From NCBI GenBank assembly GCA_964007475.1, contig OZ023275.1:14549829-14613828 (forward strand): DNA of 64,000 nucleotides. The letters are read 5' to 3'. The notes below the pieces were generated by a model. It did not search any database. It saw only the letters and a program-made list of their open reading frames with translations, and was not told where the DNA came from. A program made the position numbers and the translations under genes. Shown piece by piece: positions 25,631 through 34,623 of the stretch (position 1 is the first letter of the stretch; each line of letters opens with the position of its first letter). This DNA comes from Hybos culiciformis (lineage: Eukaryota; Arthropoda; Insecta; Diptera; Hybotidae).

Positions 25631-25879
25631 TGTTAAACGATTATTGCACTATAGATAAAATATACCCCTCTATGATCGTATGACCGGCAAACAAAATACC
25701 CTCTTTCTCTGTATTGGTAGTAAATAACAAGTAGAAAGACTAACACTTAGAAAAAGAGAAAGGGAGAGAGGCCAGCAACTGTGGTTAGTGGAATGATTGT
25801 GTAAGCAGTCTACTCCAGGACACCGTAGGGTGCAGTTGTTGGTTTTTTCGCGGTATAGTTAATTAAAATTTATTTAACA
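25631..25879 (+). repeat. 5' LTR (249 bp)
   Basis: It begins tgttaaacga and ends tttatttaaca, and is repeated without visible difference at 31562-31810. It is markedly richer in G+C than its surroundings. It should hold the promoter and poly(A) signals of the element, but I could not place the U3/R/U5 boundaries. Confidence 0.95.
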
Positions 25880-25883
25880 TTTT

Positions 25884-25896
25884 TCAGAAGTGGGAT
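25884..25896 (+). other. probable primer binding site, tRNA-Leu type
   Basis: Starting 5 bases after the LTR, tcagaagtgggat matches the complement of the 3' acceptor/T-arm region of eukaryotic tRNA-Leu (CCCACTTCTGACA, from memory). The bases that would pair with the terminal CCA do not match, so this is an offset or imperfect primer site. Confidence 0.5.
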
Positions 25897-26366
25897 AGTG
25901 ATCTCCAAGGATATAAAAAAAAAAAAAATGATTTAAATATTTTAAAAGTGAGAGTGGATAATATTTTGTAAATGTGTTTAAAAAATAATTAATAAATACG
26001 TTAGAGGTAAGATTTGAATTTCGCAATTTTTATTAAAGAAGTATAGGAATAAAAATTGTGTGGAAAACATATATATGGAAGTGAGTCATATTAATTTCGC
26101 AGTATTGGTGAGTCTTATTTAATATAATTCTGAAACGGGGGGGAAAAAAAAAATATAAATGAAGAGAAGGGTTGTAAGTTGAGTAGGAAATATTTAAATA
26201 TAGTATTTAAATCTAGGAAAATATATATTTTATTGCTCATTCGTAATTTAACGATCATAACGATTATTTAAAAAAAAAAAAAAAACGATTATTTAAAAGA
26301 AAAAAAATTAAACATTTAAAAAAAAAAAATTAAACGTTTAAAAAATTAAAGTAAAAAAAAAGTAAT
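25897..26366 (+). other. retrotransposon 5' leader
   Basis: This non-coding leader runs from the primer site to the gag start. Its last part (about 26255-26350) carries imperfect tandem copies of acgattattta and attaaacatttaaa separated by A runs. Confidence 0.7.
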
Positions 26367-27791
26367 ATGGAATCCACTAGAGTAGGAAGAAAGAGGGCTG
26401 TCGCCAAAGAAAACATAATGGAAAACACTTTGAATTCAACTTTTCAAACTATGGATAGCGATGAGTTACAACAAGAAGTTATTAGACTTCGCCAAGAAAA
26501 TTTAGTTTTAAAGCAAAATAAAAGAGGTCGGAGACAAGCATCACATACAGTGACATTAAATGATATTCAAAATATCGAAAGAAATGAACACGTCAACGAA
26601 ACCAGATCAGAAGGATTAACACGGATGACATTGATGGAAGCTCGTACATTAATTCCTAGTTTTGAGCCAGGTAAGAGTTTTTCGAATTCTGAAGATTGGG
26701 TAAAAAATGTGGATAAGTTACAAAACATCTACAAATGGGATAGTTTAAGCACAATGTTTTACGCGGGTGGGCAACTAAAAGGAGCAGCTTATGATTGGTA
26801 TCAGGTTCACGGAAAGTTAATAAATAATTGGAATGAGTTTAAGACAAAATTTTTATTAGGTTTTCCTACAGTTGATAATAAATCAGAAATATTAACTAAA
26901 TTATTGATGAGACAAAGAATGCCTAATGAAATTATTGAAACCTATTTTTATAGTGTAGTCAGCTTATGCAACAAATTAAATTTAACAGAAGCTGAAACAA
27001 TCAAATATGTCATATCAGGACTTAATAATACAAATTTAGGTCACCGGGTCGAAGCAGTTAAACCTCAAACTATTCCAGATACATTGCGCGAGCTTAAAGT
27101 TTTAGAATCGATGAATGATCATTGCGAAATTCGACGAAAATTTATAAATTCTTTTAAAAATACTGAAAATAGAGCATCAAATAATAATTTTAACAAACCT
27201 CATTTAAATTCATCAAATTCAAAAAGGAGTTATCCATATAATTTTCAAAATAATGACAATAGTTCAAATAATAATTTCAATAAATTTAATACAAAATTCA
27301 ATAATCGAAATGTAAAAGTATGTTATTGTTGTGGAAAACCTGGACATTTTGCATACAATTGCATGAATAAAGAAAAAAATAGAGATAACAATAAGCAGGT
27401 TAGATCATTGACGGAAGTATTTGATAAGAGGAATGAATGCTATCAAAAAGTTAGTGTTGATAATAAAAATTTTGATTCATTTCTGGATTTGGGAAGCGAC
27501 TGCACTACTATGAAGAAATCAGAAGTTGAGAAATTCGGATGGCGATATGATGACGTTAATGTTAATTTAAAAAGTTTTGGTGGCGGTTTTTTTAATGCAA
27601 TTGGGCAACTAGAGAAAAAAATTACATTGAATGATATTGAACTTCCAGTGAAAATTTTAGTTGTGGAAGATGCTTTACAAGATGTGCCAATTCTGATTGG
27701 ACGAAATTTCTTGAATCATCCCGATGTCATGATAGTTAAGAAGTACGGAACATTTAATGTTACAAAAGTGGTGGCAGATTCGCCAGAATGA
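26367..27791 (+). CDS. gag: retrotransposon Gag with C-terminal protease (Gag-Pro)
   Basis: This ORF encodes 474 residues. The N-terminal part is charged with a coiled-coil-like Leu/Glu-rich segment (EVIRLRQENLVLKQ). A retroviral-type capsid region follows (DWYQVHGKLINNWNEFKTKF). A single CCHC zinc knuckle, CYCCGKPGHFAYNC at about residues 319-332, marks nucleocapsid and follows an Asn-rich spacer. An aspartic-protease-like segment comes last: SFLDLGSDCTTM with the catalytic Asp near residue 374 and PILIGRNFL near the C-terminus. The active site reads DLGS instead of the common DTG/DSG. The start ATG at 26367 is the first in the frame after an A-rich leader. The ORF ends at TGA 27789-27791 and the next ORF continues in the same frame. 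Confidence 0.93.
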   Translation: MESTRVGRKRAVAKENIMENTLNSTFQTMDSDELQQEVIRLRQENLVLKQNKRGRRQASHTVTLNDIQNIERNEHVNETRSEGLTRMTLMEARTLIPSFEPGKSFSNSEDWVKNVDKLQNIYKWDSLSTMFYAGGQLKGAAYDWYQVHGKLINNWNEFKTKFLLGFPTVDNKSEILTKLLMRQRMPNEIIETYFYSVVSLCNKLNLTEAETIKYVISGLNNTNLGHRVEAVKPQTIPDTLRELKVLESMNDHCEIRRKFINSFKNTENRASNNNFNKPHLNSSNSKRSYPYNFQNNDNSSNNNFNKFNTKFNNRNVKVCYCCGKPGHFAYNCMNKEKNRDNNKQVRSLTEVFDKRNECYQKVSVDNKNFDSFLDLGSDCTTMKKSEVEKFGWRYDDVNVNLKSFGGGFFNAIGQLEKKITLNDIELPVKILVVEDALQDVPILIGRNFLNHPDVMIVKKYGTFNVTKVVADSPE

Positions 27792-27797
27792 CAATTA
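27789..27797 (+). promoter_or_regulatory. leaky-stop context UGA CAA UUA between gag-pro and pol
   Basis: The gag-pro stop is followed directly by CAATTA. Stop-CAR-YYA is the readthrough context first described for tobacco mosaic virus. The downstream pol ORF is open in the same frame from this point, so occasional reading of UGA as sense would give a Gag-Pro-Pol fusion without frameshifting. Translation restart at the ATG at 27798 is the alternative. Confidence 0.75.
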
Positions 27798-30629
27798 ATG
27801 AAATTGACAGCAAATTCTAGTTTTAATAATCAATCTTTGAAAAAAATAATAGAAATAAGTGATGTAAAATTTGGAAGTGAAGCAAATACTAATGATAAGC
27901 AATCGGTGGTATCTTTATTAAATCGTTATCGTGAGACTGTATCTTTGCAAACATCGGAATTGGGTCAGTCTAAAAATCATAAATTACAAATTAAATTAAA
28001 GTCCAATGAGCCAGTAAGGTATAAGCCATACAGGGTTCCCTATAATCAACTGGAAATATTAGATAACATTATAAAAGATTTACATGATAATGATATTATA
28101 GAAGATTCTACATCAGAATATGCAAGTCCAATAATTTTAGTTAAAAAGAAAGAAGGAAATTACAGAATGTGTGTCGATTATAGAATGTTGAATTCTATAA
28201 CAGTGAGAGAAAATTTTCCAACACCTAATATTGAAGAACTAATAAATTCTTTTTCTGGATCAAAGATTTTTAATTCGATCGATTTAATGAGTGGTTATTA
28301 CCAAATTGTTGTAGATGAAAATTCTCGCCATCTTACCTCATTTGTTACTCCAAATGGTCAGTATCAGTTTAAGAGAATGCCTTTCGGCTTAACAAATGCA
28401 CCGGCTGTTTTCATGAGAATGATGGCGAAATTATCAAGTAAAATGAAACCAAAAAAATGCAGTATTTATATAGATGATGCTTTGCTTCCAGCTGTCGATA
28501 TCGAAGAAAGTTTAAAAAGTATAGAATTATTTTTACAATTATTAAAAGAAGAAGGTCTTACTATTAATTTATCAAAGTGTGTGTTTTTCGCAAAGCGGGT
28601 AAGCTATCTTGGGCACGAAATTGATGCAAATGGTGTTAGACCTGGATCAAAAAAGGTTGATGCTGTGAAAGATTTTTCAACTCCAACCAACATAACAGAA
28701 TTGAGGCGATTCCTAGGACTAACCGGATATTTTCGGAAATTTATTAAAAATTATTCAATTATTGCAAAACCACTTACTTCGTTATTATGTAAAGATGTTA
28801 TTTTTGCTTGGAAGGAAGAACAAGAAAATGCTTTTAAATCTCTCAAATTGAATTTATGTGAAGAACCTATTTTGGTATTATATAATCCGGAAAATGAACA
28901 CGAACTTCATACTGATGCCAGTTCCATAGGTTTAGCAGGCATACTGATACAGATCGATTCAAGTAAAAATAAAGGTGTAGTAGCTTATTTTAGTAGAACA
29001 ACAACATCAGTTGAGTCACAATATCATAGTTACGAGCTTGAGGCGTTAGCAGTTGTTAACAGTTTAGAAAGATTTAAGTATTATCTCCTGAATAAGAGAT
29101 TTAAAATTGTTACTGACTGTGATTCCCTCAAATTGACACATTCAAAAAGAACTCTTGTCAGTCGAATAGGCAGATGGTGGCTAAAAATACAGGAATTTGA
29201 CTTTGAAATGGTTTACAGGCCAGCTAAGTTTTTAGCTCATGCTGATGCTCTTAGTCGCTGTCCAATAAAAGAATTAGCTGAATCTGGAGAAAAAAATAAT
29301 CAGATGTTAATAGGAATGTCAGAATTAGATTGGATATCAACTCTTCAACGAAAAGATCCTGAAATTGATAAAATTTTAAATGTTCTTGAAAATGATGACA
29401 AAAGTACAGAGATAAACATTAATCATATTAAAAAAGAATATGAAATTAAAAATAATAAACTTTATAAGAGAGTTAAAGGTGGGACAAGATTTGTGGTACC
29501 TAGAGGATTACGGTGGAAAATTATTCAGACGCATCATGATGATGTTGGACATTTTGGTATTGAGAATACTCTTGATTTAGTTCAGAGAATGTATTGGTTT
29601 CCAAAAATGCGTTCTGTTGTAAAAAAGTACATAAATAGCTGTTTAGGTTGTTTATATAACAATAGAGGTAATGACGAAACACGATTTCAAATACATCCTA
29701 TAGAAAAAGTTTCAAAACCATTTCATACAATTCATGTTGACCACGTTGGTCCATTTCCAAAAAGCAGTAAGCAAAATTGCCATATTTTTTCTATCATAGA
29801 TGCATTTACCAAATATACTATTTTACGTGCAGTAAGGACAACAAACATAAACGGCGCCATTAAAACTTTAGATGAAACATCACAGTATTTTGGAATGCCA
29901 ACACGAATTATAAGTGATCGCAGTTCTACATTCACATCAAAAAAATTTAATGAATATTGCAGAGAAAATAATATTGCACATGTTTTAACCGCAGTTCGAA
30001 CACCTAGAGCGAATGGACAAATTGAACGTGTTTTTCGTTCGCTTAATCGAAGCTTAGCTACCTCAACCATTGATGAAAGCGGAAGAAATTGGGATCAAAA
30101 TTTACCATCAATACAATGGGGTCTCAATAACATTAAACATGATATAACTGGTTACACTGCGCAAAGATTATTATTCACTTATGAACCCAACAATAATTTA
30201 CATAATAAGTTAAGCATGGCCCTCCATGAATTTGATGAGGAAAAAGAAAATTTTAATTTAGATCAACTTCGGAAGTGCATCGAGGATCGCATACGGGAAA
30301 AACAATACAATACAGCTCAAAAATTTAATATTCAACATAGAGCACCTAGAAAATATGAAAAAGGAGATTTAATTTTACTAAAAGCAGAGCATCCAGCTAC
30401 AGGAAAATCTCGAAAATTGCTGCCTCGTTTTAAAGGTCCTTATGTAGTGAGTGAAGTATTTCCAAATGATCGCTATGAGATATCAGATACAGATACAACA
30501 CAAGTTACACAAAAACGATTTAAATCCGTTTATGCTGCAGACAAAATGAAGCCTTGGCTACAATTTGACGATATTTCTTTTAATGAATTAAGTACTGATG
30601 AGGAAGATTTCAATGAAGATGGTGATTAA
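27798..30629 (+). CDS. pol: retrotransposon Pol: reverse transcriptase, RNase H, integrase
   Basis: This 943-residue ORF follows gag-pro in frame. Reverse transcriptase motifs are present: CVDYRMLN, FNSIDLMSGYYQI, FKRMPFGLTNAPAVF and YIDD at about residues 224-227 (followed by Ala where Ile or Val is commoner). RNase H shows HTDAS (Asp 373), ELEALAV and TDCDSL. Integrase has an HHCC zinc site (HDDVGHFG near 580-585 and CLGC at 615-618) and a DDE core at about Asp648, Asp707 and Glu743, giving D-58-D-35-E spacing. A GPY/F-like module (FKGPYVV) lies near the C-terminus; no chromodomain is seen. All key residues are present, so the enzyme looks intact. The marked start is the first ATG, but the real N-terminus is probably made by readthrough and proteolysis. 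Confidence 0.96.
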   Translation: MKLTANSSFNNQSLKKIIEISDVKFGSEANTNDKQSVVSLLNRYRETVSLQTSELGQSKNHKLQIKLKSNEPVRYKPYRVPYNQLEILDNIIKDLHDNDIIEDSTSEYASPIILVKKKEGNYRMCVDYRMLNSITVRENFPTPNIEELINSFSGSKIFNSIDLMSGYYQIVVDENSRHLTSFVTPNGQYQFKRMPFGLTNAPAVFMRMMAKLSSKMKPKKCSIYIDDALLPAVDIEESLKSIELFLQLLKEEGLTINLSKCVFFAKRVSYLGHEIDANGVRPGSKKVDAVKDFSTPTNITELRRFLGLTGYFRKFIKNYSIIAKPLTSLLCKDVIFAWKEEQENAFKSLKLNLCEEPILVLYNPENEHELHTDASSIGLAGILIQIDSSKNKGVVAYFSRTTTSVESQYHSYELEALAVVNSLERFKYYLLNKRFKIVTDCDSLKLTHSKRTLVSRIGRWWLKIQEFDFEMVYRPAKFLAHADALSRCPIKELAESGEKNNQMLIGMSELDWISTLQRKDPEIDKILNVLENDDKSTEININHIKKEYEIKNNKLYKRVKGGTRFVVPRGLRWKIIQTHHDDVGHFGIENTLDLVQRMYWFPKMRSVVKKYINSCLGCLYNNRGNDETRFQIHPIEKVSKPFHTIHVDHVGPFPKSSKQNCHIFSIIDAFTKYTILRAVRTTNINGAIKTLDETSQYFGMPTRIISDRSSTFTSKKFNEYCRENNIAHVLTAVRTPRANGQIERVFRSLNRSLATSTIDESGRNWDQNLPSIQWGLNNIKHDITGYTAQRLLFTYEPNNNLHNKLSMALHEFDEEKENFNLDQLRKCIEDRIREKQYNTAQKFNIQHRAPRKYEKGDLILLKAEHPATGKSRKLLPRFKGPYVVSEVFPNDRYEISDTDTTQVTQKRFKSVYAADKMKPWLQFDDISFNELSTDEEDFNEDGD

Positions 30630-31200
30630 AAATAATAATTATTTAAATATAGTTTTTTTTTGTAAAACAAAAAAATTATAAGAATTATTTCAATAAAATA
30701 ATTTTCAAGAAATATTATTAAACAAGTTTTATTTTTTTTTTTTATTTTTATTATTTTGATTTTAAGTTTATTGGAAAATGAAAAGAAAAGAAAAGGTATA
30801 GTAATTAGAATCAAATATGGAAAAATTTAAATACCTGAAAGATATGAAAATGATATGAGTTTAACTTATTTATTAATTGCAAAATTGTGGAAGGAAAGAT
30901 CATTAAGGATAGTTTATGAATATAAATATGATTTTGAAATATGATTTTCAAATATGATTTTGAAAATGACTGAAAATAAAAATGAGTATTCGTAAATATA
31001 TATTCTTTAGATATTCTGATACATTTATCCAAAACATATTGGATTTTAGATGAGAGATACATATATATTGGTAAATGATTAATCTAAATCGACCAAAAAC
31101 TGAAGTTCTTTCTGGGAACATTCTGAACTGTTGGGTTCTGGATGCCAGAATTTGCTATCAGCCCAAAGATTTAGTATAAAAAGAGATATATATATGTGTA

Positions 31201-31232
<32 letters not shown>

Positions 31233-31561
31233 AGTAAATGATTAACCTAAATCGACCAAAAACTGAAGTTCTTTCTGGGAACATTCTGAACTGTTGGGTT
31301 CTGAATGCCAGAATTTGCTATTGGTTTAAAGATTTAGTATTAAAGGAGAAGTTCTAAGCTGTAGAAGTTTTAAATGCATGATTTATTTTGTAGTATCTAG
31401 AATATAAAAATAACAATAATAGTAGTGATCAAGTAATTAGGTTATAACTAATTTTGTAGTTAATTTAAAAAAAATGTAGAAATTTGACAATTATTAGCAC
31501 TAATTTGAAATTAACAGTAGATTTAGTCATCAGGGACGATGACAATAGTAGGATGGCCGAA
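30630..31561 (+). other. retrotransposon 3' non-coding region
   Basis: About 930 bases lie between pol and the 3' LTR with no ORF of envelope size. The region holds a pair of 115-bp direct repeats and a TG/TA dinucleotide run. The last bases before the LTR (31548-31561, gtaggatggccgaa) should hold the plus-strand primer but are not a clean polypurine tract. They resemble the 5' end of tRNA-Leu. Confidence 0.75.
31071..31348 (+). repeat. two 115-bp direct repeats separated by (TG/TA)n
   Basis: Copies at about 31071-31185 and 31234-31348 share gaagttctttctgggaacat and most of the rest, with a few differences (atcagcccaaag against attggtttaaag). The spacer 31187-31233 is a TG/TA microsatellite. 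The duplication is internal to the element. Confidence 0.85.
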
Positions 31562-31810
31562 TGTTAAACGATTATTGCACTATAGATAAAATATACCCCT
31601 CTATGATCGTATGACCGGCAAACAAAATACCCTCTTTCTCTGTATTGGTAGTAAATAACAAGTAGAAAGACTAACACTTAGAAAAAGAGAAAGGGAGAGA
31701 GGCCAGCAACTGTGGTTAGTGGAATGATTGTGTAAGCAGTCTACTCCAGGACACCGTAGGGTGCAGTTGTTGGTTTTTTCGCGGTATAGTTAATTAAAAT
31801 TTATTTAACA
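31562..31810 (+). repeat. 3' LTR (249 bp)
   Basis: It appears identical to 25631-25879 and is followed by the second CATA at 31811-31814. Confidence 0.95.
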
Positions 31811-32059
31811 CATATATGTTTCCTGTATATTAAAATTTTTAAACAAAATTATGGAACCAATTTAAAAAAAAAGAGCAAAATTAAAACTTAAGATAACGTG
31901 TTAAAAAAGTTTTTTTAAATTTATTTTTTCATTAAACCAAATTGAATAAAAACAAAAAAAATCTCCTATCAGCTGCCGCTCGTCACATGATAACAACTCA
32001 ATATTCGAAAAAAAAACTCTCATGAATTTTATATTTTTAAGACATAAAAACAAAATTTT

Positions 32060-32095
<36 letters not shown>

Positions 32096-33746
32096 AAATC
32101 TTGCAAAATGTAAACAACAGGCATTATTTAACATTAAGTTTGTTTTTTTTTTTTAAAACTCATAATTACATAAAATTTACATAATTCCAACAAAAAAAAA
32201 AAAATAATAAGATAATTTTATTTTATTTTATTTTTTTTTTTAATTTTTTTTTTTTTTTTTTATCTAAAAGAGAAAATAAATTTTTTTTGATTTATTTTAT
32301 AAAAAAAAAAAAAACAAAAAACAAAAAAACAAAAAATGAATGAACACTAAAGAGAAAATGGTCCAGTTTTGCAATTTTGAAGAAAAAAAAAATTACTAAG
32401 TTGCGAAATTGGATTATGTTGAAAAAATGAAAAAGAAAAACAAAGTGACATTAAACATAGTGACAAAAAAAAAAAAAAAAAAAGTTGAAAATCATTTTTA
32501 ATCAGGCCTAAAATATCAAAAATTTAATTATTTTTCAAAATTTGAAAAAACAACAAAATTTTATTATTTTTATATATTTATTATTTAAAGTTAAAAAAAC
32601 AAAAAAAAAAAAAAAATAAACAAAAAAAATTAAATCCCAGGTTGATTCAAAAATCAATTCTTTTTTTTTTTTTTAATTTCTTCCTTTTTTTGTTTTCGAA
32701 TTAATAAATTTTAATTTGGTTTTCGAACCGCAATTGGTTCCAAAAATAAATAAATAAACAAAAATTAGTCGTCAATCCCCTTGAATATTTTTTTTAACCG
32801 ATTTTATTTTCAAATTTCTGTTATTATTTCTTTTATTTTTCAAAATTCCCAAAACCCAAAAAAAAAAGTTTAAGAAAATGAAATAATTGTGAGTGGAATA
32901 GTTTTCAAGTTTTTTTGATTTTCACAAAAATAAAAAAAAAATTAAATAGAAACTTTTGATTCAAAATAAAAAAAAAACTTGACGACAATTCTTATTTAAA
33001 ATGTCACAAAATTTGAAAGTTTAAACATGAAAATATGTCATTTTTTTTACCAATTTTATTATTGGTCCAAATATCATTTTTAGTTCGAAATGTAAATATT
33101 TTCTTTAACTTTTTCGCAATTCAAATATTTCATTTTAATCCAAAATTTATTTTTTTTTTTTTTCAATGTGCAAACATCCGTTTTTTTGATTTCTATAAAA
33201 CTCCAAAAGCAAAAAAAATATTATTCCAAAATAATTAAAGTTTTTTTTTTTTTTTTTGCCCCCCATTAATTTCGAATAAATCTTTTTTGATCAAAATTAT
33301 TTTCTTTTCTATTAGATAAAAAAAGAAAGAAAAAAAAATTACATATTAAACTTAAAAGCTAAATAATCCTGGGTTTAAAATTCCTTAATTTTTTTTTTTT
33401 TTGAACTTATTTTTATTTTTTGTACAAAACCAAATTTTTATTATTTTTTTTTTAAATTATACATATAAATTTTTTTTATATGAAAAAAAACTATAAATTG
33501 AAACTAATTTGCATTTTTGATATGATTATGCCTGAAATTAAAAATATAAATAAAAAAAAAAAAACAAATTTTAAATAAAAAAAAAAATTTTTTTTTTTTT
33601 AATTTCAACTTAAAGTCACAAATGTCTCTTTTTTCTTTTTTCTTTCTCGATCTTGTTCACCATATTAATACCAATCGCCAACCACCAAAAATTAATTAAT
33701 TCTGAACCTGATTGAAAATGTGTGCATGGTTGAACTGTGTATTTAG
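31811..33746 (+). other. broad intron between retrotransposon and Z3 exon
   Basis: No coding sequence is recognised. The stretch is dominated by long poly(A) and poly(T) runs with a (TA)n tract at about 32065-32092. It ends at the Z3 acceptor, gtgtatttag, which has a poor pyrimidine tract. Confidence 0.8.
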
Positions 33747-34579
33747 ATGGTGGTGGTAATAGTGCCAGTAATTTATTTAGTGGAGTTATTGTGCCAGGTA
33801 ATGGTCCAAACAGTAATAACACACGTCACCATCATTTGCAACACTCAAATCACCAACACCATCATCATCATCATTTGACTAGTCCCCATCATTCCACACT
33901 ACAGCAATTAGATCATCAGCAATTGTCCCCGCCAGGAACCCAATCGGGACAGCAACATCAAATGCATCATCATTCAACTGGTGAGCGTTCATTAGATTCA
34001 TCACCTCTGCATCAAATACAACATCATCGACGCTCAATTTCACCGCCTTTGTCAAGTGGCAGTGGTGATTGTCGTCGAAATTCATACAGCTCAACAAATA
34101 ATTTAAACAGCAATTGTTCAGTTGATACAGATCCTGGTAATGATTTGGGTGGATTGTCGGCTGCAGCTGTGGCAGCTGCTGCAGTTCAAGCAGCCGGTAG
34201 ATTGGTATTACCATTACCATTGACTGCATGCCATCGATGTGATGTTTGTGGGAAATTATTGAGTACGAAATTAACATTAAAGCGGCACAAGGAACAACAA
34301 CATTTACAACCTCTTAACAATGCTGTATGTAATTTATGTCACAAAGTTTTTCGCACATTAAACAGTTTAAATAATCATAAAAGTATTTATCATCGTCGTC
34401 AAAAGTCTCACCATCATCATCATCATCATCCATATTTACATCATTCTCATAATTTACATCATTCATTAGCAGCTTTAAGTAATAATAATAATAACAATTT
34501 AAGTGGCAATGATCGTACAGTTATAGGAATAACAGATTTACAGCAGTCACCAATAAAGCCATGCATGGATTTTTTATAA
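33747..34579 (+). CDS. br: Broad alternative terminal exon, Z3-type zinc fingers
   Basis: Phase-1 joining gives an Asp codon followed by [12 protein letters not shown]. The exon encodes about 277 residues. A His-rich linker (several runs of 3-6 His from 33828) and a Ser/Asn-rich block ([14 protein letters not shown]) precede an Ala-rich stretch ([13 protein letters not shown]). The finger pair is [20 protein letters not shown] with KEQQH, then [18 protein letters not shown] with SIYH. A second polyhistidine run follows ([15 protein letters not shown]). The stop is TAA at 34577-34579. The Ser/Asn linker and finger sequence fit the isoform I remember as fly Z3. The acceptor AG is 33745-33746. 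Other open frames over this exon are shadows. Confidence 0.9.
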
Positions 34580-34583
34580 ATTC

Positions 34584-34623
34584 GTTGCGTCGAAAATTAC
34601 AGCGAAAATATTTTCGGCGCAAC
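34584..34623 (+). promoter_or_regulatory. stem-loop in Z3 3' UTR, four bases after the stop
   Basis: Arms 34584-34596 (gttgcgtcgaaaa) and 34611-34623 (ttttcggcgcaac) can form 13 consecutive RNA pairs, one of them a U-G wobble, around a 14-base loop. It is unusually G+C-rich for the window. The structure is visible; a function is not known. Confidence 0.55.

Larger units (their letters stand above)
25631..31810 (+). mobile_element. complete Ty3/gypsy-type LTR retrotransposon
   Basis: This 6180-bp element lies in the sense orientation in the broad intron between the Z2 and Z3 exons. It has two 249-bp LTRs that begin TG and end CA and appear identical base for base, a CATA target duplication, a tRNA-Leu-like primer site, a gag-protease ORF, and an RT-RNase H-integrase ORF in the same frame. 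Domain order RT, RNase H, integrase assigns it to Ty3/gypsy. There is no third ORF for an envelope protein. The intact ORFs and identical LTRs indicate a recent insertion that may still be mobile. Assignment to an Mdg3/micropia-like group is a guess. Confidence 0.96.

Noticed and set aside
29732..30070. - strand 112-residue open frame opposite integrase
   Set aside because: It is a shadow of the intact pol ORF, whose catalytic residues lie on the + strand.
30630..31561. Envelope-like third ORF of the retrotransposon
   Set aside because: Only fragments under 90 codons exist there, and on the opposite strand; no errantivirus-type envelope is present.
33616..34277. - strand open frames across the Z3 exon
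   Set aside because: They are shadows of the Z3 coding sequence; their composition mirrors His and Asn codon runs.
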